Positions 11,500 through 22,968 of a stretch of DNA of 64,000 nt are shown piece by piece; position 1 is the first letter of the stretch; every line of letters begins with the position of its first letter. This DNA is from Gnetum montanum (taxonomy: Eukaryota; Streptophyta; Gnetopsida; Gnetales; Gnetaceae): positions 123,731 to 187,730 of the forward strand of contig MNCI01009442.1 in the NCBI GenBank assembly GCA_015680685.1. Reading direction: 5' to 3'. The position numbers and the translations under genes are program-made. The notes below the pieces were generated by a model, which saw only the letters and a program-made list of their open reading frames with translations, was not told the origin of the DNA and made no database searches.

Positions 11500-12448
11500 T
11501 GATGAGTCACATTAAGTGGGTTGCATCAACAAGGCCTTGTTGACATGGCTTTGTTGACTGGGCCTTGTTGATGAGGCCTAGTCAATGCATCTTACCATGC
11601 ATTAATGAGGCCCCATTGATGTAGTGTTGGTTTTCTTGATTTTCGGCTATAAATACATGCATGCAACTGCATTTATGGCATAAGTAGATTGTAGTTGCAA
11701 TGGAGCTCTTGCATTTTTTTTCATTCCAAAGTTAGAATTTTTCCCCCAAGTGCCCACAGTAGGAGTCATTGAGTGTATGGATCTTTATTTGAGCATTGTT
11801 ATACTTGAGCATGGTAGTGTGTGTGGCAATAAAGATGAGCTTTCTGATAAACCTTACAACACTTTGGATAGATTAGCTATTTCATTTATGCAATTAATGC
11901 TTTTAGTTATTTATTAAATTTTTTCAATTAGTTATTAATTATTTTCCAATTATTACGTTAATGAAGCAATTAAGCCAAATAGATTATGCACATAGGTACG
12001 ACTACTTCGAGTGTAAGACATATTCGCTTGGTAATCCCAGCAGCATTATTACTTGGTTCACCTAGTAGCGTAGCGCTTGGTCATCCAATAAAAAATATGT
12101 GGGTTTAGGATGTGTACAGAAAGTGGGAATGAATACTTATGTTAGGACTAGTTAAATGATTAGTTAATTAGTTAATTTAGATTAGTTAATCAAATTCATT
12201 TTTATCTACATTTCAAGCACCCAACTATAAAAGATAAAAATGATAAAAATCGAATACCTCAGTTACACTTAACCATACCAACAAATGTCATAAGTGTAAT
12301 TGGGAAGACAATGATTGACCTTAAGGCTAGATTCACTTTCTAAAGGGCTAGTGTATTGGAAATGATAAAGTCCATGGAATTCGACCAAATCATGCATGGA
12401 TGCTTGTGATTTGTATGGTTGGGCATAGGGGTACCTTGCCGCTCATCA
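11500..12448 (+). repeat. LTR shared by elements B (3') and C (5')
   Basis: This 949 bp LTR starts TGATGAG and ends CTCATCA, a perfect 7 bp terminal inverted repeat. A polypurine tract lies directly upstream and a primer binding site directly downstream. U3 holds an 18 bp perfect palindrome, TCAACAAGGCCTTGTTGA (11526-11543), further TTGAYRAGGCC half-sites, and a TATA box (CTATAAATA, 11647-11655). It aligns along its full length with the LTR at 19290-20185 and more weakly with that at 26283-27162. Confidence 0.9.
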
Positions 12449-12449
12449 T

Positions 12450-12467
12450 TGGCACTGTTGCTAAAGA
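12450..12467 (+). other. Element C primer binding site (tRNA-Asp-like, decayed)
   Basis: TGGCACTGTTGCTAAAGA begins two bases after the LTR. Compared with the Athila/Tat tRNA-Asp site TGGCGCCGTTGCCGGGGA, the differences are all C-to-T or G-to-A transitions. That pattern fits long-term deamination of methylated DNA. Confidence 0.8.
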
Positions 12468-12761
12468 CTTTGTTTGTAGAATGTGCACTATTTAGGTCTA
12501 AGTGAATACCATTATGTTGTTTTATGAACCTAAAGGTCAATATCATTCCCACTATACATAGAATTATAAAAGCACACTGACAATTTCATTTTGTTTTGCA
12601 AAATGTCTTCTTCTTATCGCAAGCATGAAGATACTAAACCACTGGTCCCACAAGAATGCAAAGTGGTATATTCTCATGTAGATAAGTTTGTGCTAAACTT
12701 TACCTTCATCCTACATTAGGATGAATAGTTTTGATGGTGTGATATGGAGGGTAACATTGTC

Positions 12762-12836
12762 NNNNNNNNNNNNNNNNNNNNNNNNNNNNNNNNNNNNNNN
12801 NNNNNNNNNNNNNNNNNNNNNNNNNNNNNNNNNNNN
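12762..12836. other. Assembly gap (75 N)
   Basis: A run of undefined bases inside the element C gag N-terminus. Confidence 1.
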
Positions 12837-13865
12837 TTGTGGATGGATATGACACTCAAAACTACTGTCCCAATGAAACACAATGTAAATGAGATTAATG
12901 TCCAAAGAAACTCCATGAAGATACAAAGGGGAAACATTACACCAATCCCTTGTTCCTACTAAATCAAGATGACATTGAGGATCCTCCTACTGAAAGCTCT
13001 CAACATGAATATACTCCATCCCTTGCTATTGATGGAAAGGATGTGAACTTGACCATGGGATCCACTATTCATAAATTGCATTAAGGAAAAAGTGGCAACC
13101 AAGGTAGGGACTCAGGAAATCACCATAACAACAAGGGATCTAAGGATGGTAATGAACGTAAGAATGGTGGAAAACATTATCATGGCGGTGGTAATCTATC
13201 TTCCTCTTCATCCTCTTCATATGATTTCAAACATTCCTCTTCATCTGCTAATTCTCATGAAAGCCATTATTGAAACAACCATGATGAAGGTGATCAATGA
13301 GATAACAATGACCATGAAGGCCACCAAAATCAAAGGGGTGGCCAAAACCATCATCAGCATCATAGACACAACAATGATGATGAACCTCTATTGGTGACTC
13401 AAAGTATGCTCAACATTGTGGAGGTAGTGAAAATCCCAACTAGGCATATGAAGGATAGTTGGATCAAGTGCCTAGACATGAACAATATTCCAAGATTTGA
13501 AGGGGGATACAACTTTGATCCACAAACACATCTACAAGCTTTTCAAGATGCCTGTGCCTTACAGAACATAGAGAATGAGTGGCAAAAACTCAAGCTTTTC
13601 TCAAGGAAACTCATTAAGGAAGCTAAAAGTTGGTACCAATCCTTAGAGTTGGAATTTATCCATAGATGGAGTACTATGTTAGTGTTTTCAATGACAAATA
13701 TCAAACATACTCCATAGTGTCTAATCTAATAAGGTAAATCCAAGGTTGGAAATAGGGAGCACATGAACTCTTGGATGCCATCATGGATTAATAATATTCA
13801 CTTTTACACTGATTCCCTAGCCATGATTATTCTTAAAGGGAATAACTTCACCACATCATAGATGA

Positions 13866-13982
13866 CCTCAAAGAAGAAACAAGAAGAACCCTTGGGATGT
13901 ATGCCCAAGGAAGGTTGTCTAAANCCTCAAAGAAGAAACAAGAAGAACCCTTGGGATGTATGCCCAAGGAAGGTTGTCTAAA
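13866..13982 (+). repeat. 58 bp exact duplication around a single N
   Basis: Bases 13866-13923 and 13925-13982 are identical 58-mers separated by one N at 13924. The likely explanation is two overlapping contig ends joined without collapsing the overlap, rather than a biological tandem repeat. Confidence 0.9.
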
Positions 13983-14669
13983 ATGAGTGCTCATGAGATC
14001 GAAAGGCTAATTGAGCACGTAGCAAAAGAAGAAGGTGAGCTACAAAAAAGAGAAAGTGCCAAAGAATATAATAAGGATCCTTCCATCAGAAAATGAGAGG
14101 TTCAATTTTGTGATGAGAAGGAGTCATCACTTGATGAAGTGGTGAATAGAAAGACCTTGCCCATCCAAAAATCTGTTTATGATATTTCAGCTAAGGTTGA
14201 CAAGTTCTGGGATTCTTTAGATGAAAAATTTCAAACCACTTTGAAGATTGTTGAAGAATCCGAAGAGCAAAATAGTGATTGTAATCGTAGGAGGTGAAAA
14301 GAAGTTGAACATGCCTACCAAAGAGGTAAGGGCAAAGTTGTTGTAGTAGAGGAAGTTGTAAAGTTCAACTTTGATGATGAAACTAAATGTGACATATGCT
14401 AATACAAACATCCAAAGGGATGTTGCCCTATGGTGTCATAATTACAAGAGTCTAGAGTGTACGTATTGAATCCTTACGTAGCACATAGGCAAGCTCTAAG
14501 ACGATTACCTTACCCTCAAGGCAGTCCAAGGTAGTTCCACCAACAACAAAAATCTTACTACCCAAGTGGAACTCCTCCACAATGTTATAAACAATACTAA
14601 TAGTGGTACCAACCACAATTGTGGGAAATGCCATCGCCAAGGTAGCAGTACCTTAATAGGCAACTAGAT

Positions 14670-14796
14670 CTATATGGGTACTATGTTCAGTAGCCTGTCT
14701 CCCCTAAAAGTTTTGCAAGTCATGCATCATTCTAGTATCACTATTACTCATCTATATGGGTACTATGTTCAGTAGCCTGTCTCCCCTAAAAGTTCT
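14670..14796 (+). repeat. 43 bp direct repeat at the gag-integrase junction of element C
   Basis: The stretch from CTATATGGGTACTATG to CCCCTAAAAGTT occurs at about 14670-14713 and again at 14753-14796, about 83 bp apart. The second copy runs straight into the integrase zinc-binding region. It marks the breakpoint of the deletion that removed protease, RT and RNase H. Confidence 0.8.
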
Positions 14797-15900
14797 GGAA
14801 ATCAATGGACACCTTTACAAGGTGTGTGCCAATGACTTGATTTGTTTGTGTATCCCTAATGAAGATCAACTGCACATTCTCCAGTATGCTCACGAAGGAC
14901 CTTGTGGAGGCCACTATGCAAGGAGATGCATGGCCATAAAAATCTTGATGGTAGGGTACTATTGGCCTATAATCTTTAGGGATGTCTACTAGTTTGTCAG
15001 GTCTTGTGAATGTTGTTAATGTGATAGTGGGATGACCACTCGCATGGAAGGTCCTCAATAGTGAATTCAACCACCAGAGCCTTTCGACATATGGGGCATT
15101 GACTTCATGGATCCCATCACACCCATGTCCAATCGAAAGGCATATATTATAGTAGCAATTAACTATTGCACAAAAGTGGGTAGAAGAAATAGTTGTTACT
15201 AATTGTACATCATCTACTGCTACCAAATTTATACAACAAAATATCATAAATAGGTTTGGGATGCCATGTTCACTAATTTCTTCTAATGGAACTCATTTGA
15301 CAGGTGCCACATTTAGAAAATTAATGCAATGCTTAGGGGTAGAACATAAATTAATAACATCTTACCATCCCCAAGCCAATGGTCAAGCAGAGGTAACTAA
15401 TCAGGAGATTACAAAAATACTAATGCAGACCATTAGCAAATATAGGAAGTACTGGAGTACAAAACTTAACGATGCTCTTTGGGCTTATCGTTCAGCTTGG
15501 AAACTTCCTATTGGCTATTCTCCCTACAAGTAGTGTATGGGAAACTTCCAATACTTCCAATCCAATCTAAGCTCCATACACTCTTAATGGCCTGAGATCT
15601 AAACCTTGACCTAAGTTTAGCACAAAAAGAAAGGTTGATAAACCTAAATGTGTTAGTTGAAAATAGATTAGTGGCCCTATCCTTGAATGAGATGAACAAG
15701 GCATTCAGTAAGTAATGTCATGACCTCAAAATAAGGAAAGTAAAATTGTAACTAGGAGATAAGGTTCTCTACTGAAACCCCACACATGTATCCCAAAAGG
15801 AAAAATTTCAAACGTTATGGAAGGGACCTTATGTCATTGATCAAACCTTTCCCTCTGGGGCCATGATAATTTACAAACTTGATAGCCCAAATAAAAAGTA
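14790..15900 (+). pseudogene. Element C integrase (Athila-like)
   Basis: The zinc-binding segment HEGPCGGHYARRC (14890-14930) is followed by GYYWPIIFRDV and CECC. The core has WGIDFMDPI (about 15090) and a TDNG-equivalent mutated to SSNGTH (about 15285). NGQAEVTNQEI (about 15380-15410) keeps the catalytic Glu, followed by LNDALWAYRSAWKLPIGYSPYK. The C-terminal module (15700-15900) reads GDKVL and GPYVIDQTF. It is less decayed than the element B copy, but stops (for example after 14992 and 15533) prevent a full product. Confidence 0.85.
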
Positions 15901-16559
15901 GTTGGTAAACATCCAACAAGTTAAGCCTTTTCTAGAACCAAGCCAAGTCAGTGTAAACACCACCTCAATGGTTGGACAACCAAATTCTATTTTTCAGATC
16001 TCCTCTTTCCAACTTAGTCATGGGGGAGATGGCCATCCATGCTGACCATTACCATGGCCTCTTAGTTTTTCTACTTTTTTGTTTTTCACATTTTTGATAT
16101 TACAAATTTTTTATTTTCAAATTTTTCTAATTTTACACATCTTTAATACCTTTAAAATTTCTTGATTATTTTACACTTTCTTATATATTTTACTTTATTT
16201 TGCTTTCTTTTGCTTAAGTGTGATATTTTCTTATTTGTGCTAATAAATATGCTTTCTTGTCATAGGACACAGTGCCATTGTTGCTGTTTACTAATGATGG
16301 TTTATGCTTAATGTGTGATTGTCGATGTTTGGTTTCTATTTTTGAATTCTGGTGTCTAATGACTTTGACATGATTTATTTTTCATGAAACAAGAAGTGAG
16401 TCCCTATCATCTATCCATTTAATGAACTCTATGATTTTCCTTATTCTGGCAATTTGAGGGCCCTCCCATTACAGAAACTTTTAATTAATCAGTGACCTTA
16501 GTAGTTTCAGAATTAGGAAGGATTCAAAGGTACATGGGAGAGACCTATCTGTAGACATT
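15901..16559 (+). other. Element C post-integrase spacer with deletion junction
   Basis: This matches element B from about 6135 to 6760, including the GTCATGGGGGAGATGGCC landmark at 16018. Near 16531 it jumps to sequence equivalent to B about 8750. The phrase TACATGGGAGAGACCTATCT occurs at the junction (about 16531) and again about 80 bp later (about 16610), so the deletion is linked to a short local duplication. The spacer promoter-like region of B (7840-7960) is gone from this copy. Confidence 0.6.
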
Positions 16560-19050
16560 AACTATAGACCTCTTCCATGTGGTCAATCATCATGTCTGGT
16601 GGGGAATGATACATGGGAGAGACCTATCTCTTCTGGAGTAGTTGAAGGCTAGGGCTTGTTGTTAAGATCAAAGACCTTCAAGTATCCTACTCGGCAGAAG
16701 CCATTGCATAGGCACTTGGGTTGCCTGACATAGAAACACAGTTGGCTGAATTATCTAAAAAAGGTAATCCTAAGGACAAGAGGAAGTGGACCCAATGATG
16801 CTACAGGGTTGACTATAAGGAGTATGATGCGCTCACACTGATGGAGTAGGTTTATTTCAAGATTGTGACCTATTACCTCAATCCAACGGTGAGGCTAAGC
16901 AAGGTGATTGCTTTCTCCACTTGAGCATGCACCTCTCTAAGTGAGAAGTTCCCTTACTATACTTGGATATTGAAAAATGTTTTAAGAAAAATGAATGTGA
17001 AAGGAAGACCTTGCCCTTTCTATGCCTCATCAGAAAACTTTGCAAAAGGATAGGCATTATTCGCTACTCTAACGAAACTCTCATGCATGCTCCCTTAGCC
17101 TCATGGTTAAAAATCATGAAGGATAAAGCACCAAGGATAGCCCAAGAAGAGAAGCTGCTGTTGCCACCACCCACTTAAGAAACAACACCAAAGGTCCATG
17201 TAACCATTGAGCATCTATGCAAAATCTAAGAATAAATCTTAAGCAAACAAGGGCAATAAACAAGAATGAATGGGGGAGATCCATCTGTGTACTGACTAGC
17301 GATGAGTCACCTTACTGAGGTGGCCCGAACAGTTAACTAGATGGAGAGAGGTGGCTTCATTTTCTCTGCCCAAAGAATGCAACTACTTTTGAGGTTGGAT
17401 ACTAATGCTCAAGAGGTGATGGTGTCACTAGTAGCACATCATCTATTCCCAAAAATATCTAGAAATGCTACCACTTTCTTGATGAGGTTGGAGGAAGGAG
17501 AAGAGGCAACTGTCTTAGTGATGTAGCATCGAGGGTAGGAGACAATGGTAAAAGTGGTTGCTGATCATGTAGTAAAAGCATTGAATGCATCCACAACATC
17601 TGTACCAAACATATCAACACTTCAAGACATGTAGACATCTATAGGCATGGTTAGCAAAAAATTAAACATAGCTCAGCATGAAAAATTGTTAGAATGACTA
17701 GTAGGAACTAGGTAATCAACTCTGGACATTTTTGATCTTCTAGAGAACATTGCTACAACCTATTCAGAGTTGCTGAATGTAAGGGGAAAATGCATTATTT
17801 TGGAGGGGCAACTAGAAATGGCCCAAGAGCAAAATCAAAACTTAACCATGGAAGTTGTTAAACCTTGTGCCTAACTTGTAGAACAAGCGATCGTTAGCCT
17901 AGTAGTTATAAGAGATGAAGATACCAAATAACTTTAAGAACAATTTCAGAAGGCTAAGGAGGAGGCAGTAATGGCCATCTTTAAATAGTCTATAGCTAAA
18001 GCCCAAACATACTTAATCAAAAAGGACTTGAGTTAAATGTGTTAGGAGAATGAAGTATTAATCGTACAAAATCATTGCCTACAAAATGTTGATGCTCAAA
18101 AAGATAAAATGCAAGAATTCATTCGTCAATAGTAGGACCAACTTGCTAGGGTAAACACTAAACTAGGAAAACTGACTATGAAAAATTATCATTTATTAAT
18201 GGAGGAGGTACACACCTTACATCAAAAGTTTTCCATCGATATCGTTGCCTCTAAGAACGAAGCACTCAAATTTGAGAAAGTGAAAAATAATTACAGGGAC
18301 CAAGTTAGTTTGCAAAGGGAAGTAATTGAAAAAAAAAACCTAGATGGTAAAGGCAAAAATGAATGAAGCCCTCTAACAACTCCAACAAGGAAGAGAGATG
18401 TGGCAACCCATCCTTGATGGGATTTCCACCTACAACAATGTGGAGATCTACTTGAAGGAGTTGCAAGTCAAGGAGATGATAGAGTACATGGAGTTCACCA
18501 ATCTCTCTTAAGAAAACCTGGTAATGTTGAGTGCTAGACAACTGTAGTTGGTGTTAGAAAAACAAGTGGCTAGATTGTATCTACTATACGTGGCCAAGTT
18601 CAAACACCACAAGGACACCAAGCAAAAGCTTGAGACTGTTAATGTTGAACTCAAAGTTCTCAAAGGGTGATTTAGAGGTCAATGATATATCACTGAGGAC
18701 CTAGCCAGATGGATAAATGAGTACTAGGAGCTCAAGGACACAGTTAAGGCATTCGACATTGAACACAAATAGTTCGGTGGTTGGTTTTTTAATGCAAAGG
18801 AGTTGTTTCCAGCAATCTCGTGTCCTTGGTATGTGCTAGTTACAACCCACATTGGGGAAGCTACATGGACAGTGCATGATCCTAGGAGTAAGGAGGAGAA
18901 AATGAAATCACTGATGGATGTTTTTTTCCTTCCACCTAAAGTCATAGTAGCATAAGGAAAACTGCAACCATCTCAACCACCACTCTTGCATGAAGTCAAT
19001 GAAGCTCCCTTAGAGCCTCAAGAACCACCATCACCTGGGACCATTTAATT
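16560..19050 (+). pseudogene. Element C accessory ORF (coiled-coil protein)
   Basis: Homologous to B 8750-11265. Recognisable blocks include a globular N-terminal part ending TLPFLCLIRKLCKRIG and HAPLASWLKIMKDK (16963-17178). A segment at 17341-17526 and a long Lys/Glu/Gln-rich coiled coil (about 17820-18700) follow, with NYRDQVSLQREVIEKKN at about 18290-18340. The C-terminus again reads PPKVIV near 18940. It has many in-frame stops, most at CAG/CAA-type positions. It has no recognised enzymatic motif and no membrane signal. Confidence 0.6.
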
Positions 19051-19280
19051 TGCTCCAACAAGCTTCACATCATCAAGGAATGTGCTATTTGATTTTAAAG
19101 ATTTGAATCATGGTGTTCAATTTTGTATCTTGAACACATTCATTTTTTGTAATGTGTTGATCTGTACACTCCATTTTTTGTCAAGTCAATCAGTTTTTTT
19201 TTGTGTAAAGAAACGTCAGTGAATAATCCCATACCTTTCCAATTTTGCAACAAAACTCAAGGACAAGTTTTCATTCAATT

Positions 19281-19289
19281 GTGGGGGTA
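19281..19289 (+). other. Element C polypurine tract
   Basis: GTGGGGGTA lies directly before the 3' LTR start at 19290. Confidence 0.75.
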
Positions 19290-20185
19290 TGATAAGTCAT
19301 GTTAAGTGGGTGTATCAATGAGGGCTCGTTGATGTGGCCTCGTTGACAAGGCTCTATCAATGCAATGTCAATTTTCTTGATTTTGGCTATAAATACACAC
19401 TTGTAGTTGCATTTATGGCATAAGTAGATTGTAGTTGCAACAGAGCTCTTGAATTTTTTCCATTCAAAAATTAGAATGTTTTCCTTGAGAGCTTGCAGTA
19501 GAAGTCATTGAGTGTATGGATCTTTATTCAAGCATTGTTGTACTTGAGCACGGTAGTGTGTGCAGCAATAAAGATGAGGTTTTTGATAAACCTTGTAGCA
19601 CTTTGGATAGATTAGCTATTTCATTTATGTAATTAATGCTTTCAATTATGTATTAAATGTTTTCAATTAGTTATTAATTATTTTTAGTTATTACATTAAT
19701 GAAACAATTAAGCCAAATAGATTATGCACATAAGTATGAACACTTCAAGCATAACATGTATTCACTTAGTAATCCCAACAACGTTATTGCTTAGTTCACC
19801 TAGTAGCATAGCGCTTCATCACCTAGTAGTGGATATGTGGGTTCAGGATGTGTACAGAAAGTGGGAATGGATACTTATGTTAGGATTAGTTAAATGAGTA
19901 GTTAATTAGTTAATTTAGATTAGTTAATCAAATTCCTCTTTATCTGCATTTCAAGTACCCATCTATAAAACATAAAAATGATAAAAATTGAATGCCTCAG
20001 TTACACTTGACTATACCAACAAATGTCACAAGTGTAATTGGAAAGACAACAATTGACCTTAAGGCTAGATTCACTTCCTAAAGGGCTAGTGCATTGGGAA
20101 TGATAAAGTTTGCATAATTTGACCAAATCATGCATGAATGCTTATGATTCATATGGTTGGGCATAGGGTACCTTGCCACTCATCA
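19290..20185 (+). repeat. Element C 3' LTR
   Basis: This 896 bp LTR starts TGATAAG (G-to-A decay of TGATGAG), ends CTCATCA, and aligns end to end with 11500-12448. The TATA box is at about 19387-19395. The many transitions between the two LTRs indicate an old insertion, or that the two LTRs came from different insertions. Confidence 0.9.
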
Positions 20186-21158
20186 TATATTGAGGATGTT
20201 ATGAAGCATGGAAATTTGATTACTAGAGGGTTAAAAAATGGCACGAACTCCCTATGCATCAAATTAGAAGAATTAAAAATTTCTAACTCCTCACACATAT
20301 ATATAGATTTTTGTGGTGGTGACATCATAGTTGTGACATGTTATGGTCTAATACATCATAGCTACAACATCACCATCAAAAATTTGACATTTGGAGCAAT
20401 TCTAATGGAAAAATTCAATGAAATGAATAGTTTGAAAGATGTAGAAGTTGTTTAAAGCGTTTTTGAGTAAGAATGATACTCAGAATATGAAAATTTAGCA
20501 TTAAAAGTATATGGAAGAAGGAATCTTAGGCAAATTAAGCTAATTAGATTTATTAGAAATGGTTTTTAGGAATTACCAAAGGTATGATTAGATATATGAG
20601 TTTGTAGAAAAGTAAAAATGATTATTTAAGTGTTCTGGAGGTACAAGATGATGTAGAATTGGCCATTAGGTATGAAGCATAAGAGTTACATAAGTGGATC
20701 CTCCCTAAAGCAGGCTTTAGCCCTTAGTGTCCTTGTATAACCACACCTATAAGTGTTCATAGGCACTCAAGGAGTTGAATGTAAAACATACCTATCTTCG
20801 AAAACACACATGCTAGTATCGTCTTCATGAGAAAATAATGCTATATTATACAAAACCATTAAAGTATGATTATATATATTGATGAGGTGGAATAGAAGTA
20901 GTAAGGGATTGTAGAAATTAGGACATGAGATGTCTTACCATAGAAATAATGAATTCTATGTGTAATTTATGGTTAAAGTAATCATTTGCCTTTCTGTCCA
21001 AGACTTAAACCAAGTCTGTACTACTAACTAGTGACATCACATTGCATCATATCCAAAACTAGCAACTGCAAGACTATCACAATTGAAAGAAGTACTAACA
21101 CTTGGTAATGAATTTTAAGAAAGTAATTTATTAATAGCACACTTTATTTTTTTTAAAG
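20186..21158. other. Unassigned AT-rich sequence right of element C
   Basis: No domain was recognised. A 90-codon open stretch (20186-20455) continues out of the LTR but resembles nothing I know, and I do not call it a gene. The region may be part of another decayed element. Confidence 0.4.
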
Positions 21159-22041
21159 AAAAGTTGGCCATTAAATAGAGAAGTACCTTCAAGTATGGGT
21201 AACATGTCTTTCTAGTTCTATAATCAATGTGATTTGAAAAAACCTTGAAATTTCTAAGAATTCACCAACCTTCAAACATGGGTAATATGTCATTTCAATG
21301 GAACCTCCAAGAATATTTATTCTATGCATTTATTATGTTATTGTTGTGTCAACCTTACTAGAGGACTACCTTTAGGCATGGGTAACATTTCTTTCCAATG
21401 ACATGTTAAGACAACACTTTTTTTAGATATACTTTCATTTGTTGTTAAACCTCAAATGAATAATACAACATACAACATGATAAGACTTATAGTAGCATTC
21501 TTAAAGAATCCACAAATACCCTTGATGTCACACCCTTTTCATTCCCACTTAGTTCTTCACTTTTTTATCTAGGCATAAGAGTCATAAATTTATTTTAGTT
21601 TTACGTGGAAAGAATATCATTATGTCCATGATGGGAACATCTTATTTTTGGAAATGAATGAATGGATGATGTGGTCTCACTCTATTTAGAATCAATCCTT
21701 CAAGGATTTGATAACATAGGGTAAAATTCGCATTCTTAGGATTACATCTTGTTTTATTCCTTTGCACTTTATTAGAAAAATCAAAAAAAATATATATGTA
21801 CATGAAAAATAGTAAGAAGTATAGAAAAATGTATAAATAATATGAAAGATATTTAAAAATGAAAGATGTTAAGGAATGTAAAAAGTATAAAAGAATAGGA
21901 AAGATATCAAAGAATGTAAAAATTAGTAAGAATGGTGAAACATGTAACAAAAAACTTATAAATCAAAAAATTATAAAATAAAAAAGTTGAAATGTAGTTA
22001 TGAATTTATAATTCAACATAAGGTACCTTCTCCATGACTAA
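21159..22041 (+). repeat. Left arm of 0.88 kb inverted repeat
   Basis: This arm (883 bp) is the near-exact reverse complement of 22090-22967. I see only a few differences: one base near 21237, one near 21837, a 2 bp and a 3 bp length difference near 21790-21820. It contains three spaced copies of a motif like ATGGGTAACATGTCTTTC (about 21196, 21282, 21380). Read on the minus strand, it begins with TTAGTCATGGAGAAGG and T-rich sequence resembling the post-integrase spacer of elements B and C. Confidence 0.85.
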
Positions 22042-22089
22042 AATCTGTTGGCGACCGTTTGGGACGTGACCGCCAACGAGTGTCCTTGN

Positions 22090-22967
22090 TTAGTCATGGA
22101 GAAGGTACCTTATGTTGAATTATAAATTCATAACTACATTTCAACTTTTTTATTTTATAATTTTTTGATTTATAAGTTTTTTGTTACATGTTTCACCATT
22201 CTTACTAATTTTTACATTCTTTGATATCTTTCCTATTCTTTTATACTTTTTACATTCCTTAACATCTTTCATTTTTAAATATCTTTCATATTCTTTATAC
22301 ATTTTTCTATACTTACTATTTTTCATGTACATATATTTTTTTTGATTTTTCTAATAAAGTGCAAAGGAATAAAACAAGATGTAATCCTAAGAATGCGAAT
22401 TTTACCCTATGTTATCAAATCCTTGAAGGATTGATTCTAAATAGAGTGAGACCACATCATCCATTCATTCATTTCCAAAAATAAGATGTTCCCATCATGG
22501 ACATAATGATATTCTTTCCACGTAAAACTAAAATAAATTTATGACTCTTATGCCTAGATAAAAAAGTGAAGAACTAAGTGGGAATGAAAAGGGTGTGACA
22601 TCAAGGGTATTTGTGGATTCTTTAAGAATGCTACTATAAGTCTTATCATGTTGTATGTTGTATTATTCATTTGAGGTTTAACAACAAATGAAAGTATATC
22701 TAAAAAAAGTGTTGTCTTAACATGTCATTGGAAAGAAATGTTACCCATGCCTAAAGGTAGTCCTCTAGTAAGGTTGACACAACAATAACATAATAAATGC
22801 ATAGAATAAATATTCTTGGAGGTTCCATTGAAATGACATATTACCCATGTTTGAAGGTTGGTGAATTCTTAGAAATTTCAAGGTTTTTTCAACTCACATT
22901 GATTATAGAACTAGAAAGACATGTTACCCATACTTGAAGGTACTTCTCTATTTAATGGCCAACTTTT
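22090..22967 (-). repeat. Right arm of 0.88 kb inverted repeat, bounded by single Ns
   Basis: This arm lies exactly between single N characters at 22089 and 22968, so it is a separate contig in the assembly. It mirrors 21159-22041. The 48 bp between the arms includes a small hairpin, GTTGGCG with CGCCAAC. The simplest reading is an allelic or duplicate contig placed in reverse orientation. A genuine young palindrome is the alternative. Confidence 0.85.
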
Positions 22968-22968
22968 N

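Larger units (their letters stand above)
4970..12448 (+). mobile_element. Element B: 5'-truncated Athila-like Ty3/gypsy element
   Basis: Plus-strand order: integrase (4975-6135), AT-rich spacer, palindrome-bearing promoter-like region (7840-7960), long accessory ORF (about 8400-11265), polypurine tract (11490-11499) and 3' LTR (11500-12448). The integrase is of the Athila type, and the tRNA-Asp-like primer site after the LTR fits that lineage. The 5' LTR, gag, protease and RT are missing; the copy starts abruptly beside truncated element A. Its 3' LTR also serves as the 5' LTR of element C. Confidence 0.8.
12603..14750 (+). pseudogene. Element C gag
   Basis: The start codon at 12603 lies about 135 bp after the primer site and opens a frame beginning MSSSYRKHEDTK. 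A sequencing gap (12762-12836) interrupts the N-terminus. A His/Asn/Asp-rich segment (about 13080-13380) precedes the capsid core at 13391-13717. That core shows FEGGYNFDPQTHLQAF and SWYQSLE, matching the retrotransposon Gag domain. Further on come KMSAHEIERLIE (13978) and a degenerate Cys/His segment (CDIC, HPKGCC) near 14390-14430. The reading frame shifts several times and has many stops. The homologous minus-strand Gag tail of element D is at 25600-26270. Confidence 0.7.
11500..20185 (+). mobile_element. Element C: Athila-like element with two LTRs and internal deletions
   Basis: The order is 5' LTR (11500-12448), primer site (12450), gag (12603-14700), integrase (14790-15900), spacer, accessory ORF (16560-19050), polypurine tract (19281-19289) and 3' LTR (19290-20185). 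Protease, RT and RNase H are absent; gag joins integrase at a duplicated 43 bp sequence. About 2 kb of the post-integrase spacer is also missing relative to B. Because its 5' LTR doubles as B's 3' LTR, no target-site duplication of its own is visible on the left. Confidence 0.85.

Noticed and set aside
14786-15247. 153-codon minus-strand frame
   Set aside because: It is the reverse complement of the element C integrase, which shows clear integrase motifs on the plus strand.
20186-20455. Possible small gene right of element C
   Set aside because: It runs out of the LTR without its own start, with no recognisable similarity and AT-rich random-like composition.
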